Source: Tolypothrix bouteillei VB521301
Lineage (GTDB): Bacteria; Cyanobacteriota; Cyanobacteriia; Cyanobacteriales; Nostocaceae
Direction of reading: 5' to 3'
Assembly: GCF_000760695.4 (NCBI RefSeq)
Contig: NZ_JHEG04000001.1
Location: 8,717,123 to 8,781,122, forward strand
DNA length: 64,000 nt
The notes beneath the pieces were generated by a model. It had not been told where the DNA came from, made no database searches, and was given only the letters and a program-made list of their open reading frames with translations. Numbering within the stretch: position 1 is the stretch's first letter; every line of letters starts with the position of its first letter. Below are positions 63,672 through 64,000 of this stretch, piece by piece. The translations under genes were made by a program, and so were the position numbers.

Positions 63672-64000
63672 ATGGAAAAAAACTCTGTTGCCTTTGGTTT
63701 GGAAAAATATCTCAAAAATAATCTACAATACTTCAAGCAATTTTGGGCGATCTCCAAACTCTTCTGGTGTAGTAATAAAAAGTGGCTGGCGATTTCTTTA
63801 GCCTTTATGCTTTTAGTGCTATTGCAAGCGACCACTCAGTTGAGTGTTATGTCCAACATACAACAGGGTAATTTTCTTTCTGCACTTGCAGCAAAAGATC
63901 CTCAGAGATTCTGGACAAGTATTGGATTATTTCTAGGGTTACAAATTACATCAGTTTTGTTGTGGTCTGGCTACACTTATATCCGATTTAAACTTATTTT
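63672..64000 (+). CDS. ABC exporter, second copy (partial, runs off the window)
   Basis: From the ATG at 63672: MEKNSVAFGLEKYLKNNLQY, then FKQFWAISKLFWCSNKKWLA and SALAAKDPQRFWTSIGLFLG. It is a clear paralogue of the exporter at 60849 (FWSIAKLYWFGNEKWGAIA; SALATQDSSRFWTTTRNLFG). Only the first 109 codons are inside the window. It starts 53 bases after the reductase stop, so the exporter-reductase-exporter set may be one operon. Confidence 0.85.
   Translation, partial: MEKNSVAFGLEKYLKNNLQYFKQFWAISKLFWCSNKKWLAISLAFMLLVLLQATTQLSVMSNIQQGNFLSALAAKDPQRFWTSIGLFLGLQITSVLLWSGYTYIRFKLI

Overview
The window reads as chromosome of a filamentous, probably heterocystous cyanobacterium (Nostocales-like; inference). 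The signs are many HIP1 octamers (GCGATCGC), GGGAACA-type heptamer repeats, many extragenic palindromes, and gene families typical of that group: AAA-like/WD40-type ATPases, tandem GAF sensors, a dispanin-pilin fusion and DUF4139 pairs. No rRNA, tRNA, CRISPR array or cas gene was seen. All calls were made by eye from sequence and translations; no database was searched.

Layout. 0-8.2 kb: the start of an AAA-like ATPase, a frameshifted MscS channel, a Rieske (pheophorbide a oxygenase-like) oxygenase, a TerB-fold protein, a second AAA-like ATPase, a decayed third one, and a BON protein. 8.3-16.2 kb: a 297-bp Tn7-type mini-element, a GH13 glucan enzyme, a small exported protein, an ethylene-receptor-like PAS/GAF/GAF/GGDEF sensor, and MltA. 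16.3-30.2 kb: an accessory island bounded by a 24-bp direct repeat. It holds a second Tn7-type mini-element, a broken ribbon-helix-helix-like gene, a deleted parA with a partner gene, a translationally coupled HTH-helical repeat/nuclease-like pair that could be a defence system, an MGME1-like exonuclease, a GIY-YIG-like protein and a 1203-aa helical-repeat protein. 30.4-37.5 kb: a vWA protein divergent from two DUF4139 proteins across a perfect LexA-type box; one DUF4139 protein carries an RNA polymerase alpha-CTD-like domain. 37.7-47.2 kb: glycerol kinase, dispanin-pilin, a formylglycine-generating-enzyme-type protein, and a split MprF locus (LPG synthase module in an overlapping operon with three alpha/beta hydrolases, flippase module divergent). 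47.4-57.3 kb: a four-level nest of mobile DNA. 57.4-64 kb: gluconolactonase-like protein, DUF4380-type protein, two SbmA/YddA-type ABC exporters and a Tat-exported aldo/keto reductase.

The main discovery is the nest. A PQQ-type sugar dehydrogenase gene is split by a 1.5-kb IS (5-bp duplication CTGAG, 12-bp inverted repeats). That IS is split by a 5.5-kb Tn7-like element coding a TnsA-TnsB fusion and TnsC but no TniQ/TnsD and no Cas (duplication TTCCC, matched ends). A ribbon-helix-helix-like gene inside it is split by a 297-bp mini-element (duplication CCAAG), identical to the copy at 8.3 kb. The mini-element ends carry sites nearly identical to the TnsB-binding sites of classical Tn7. Near all three mini-elements lie pairs of a 15-bp palindrome, consensus CCRTGTATTACAYGG. 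That palindrome is the best candidate for an undescribed regulatory or targeting system, possibly bound by the ribbon-helix-helix-like protein.
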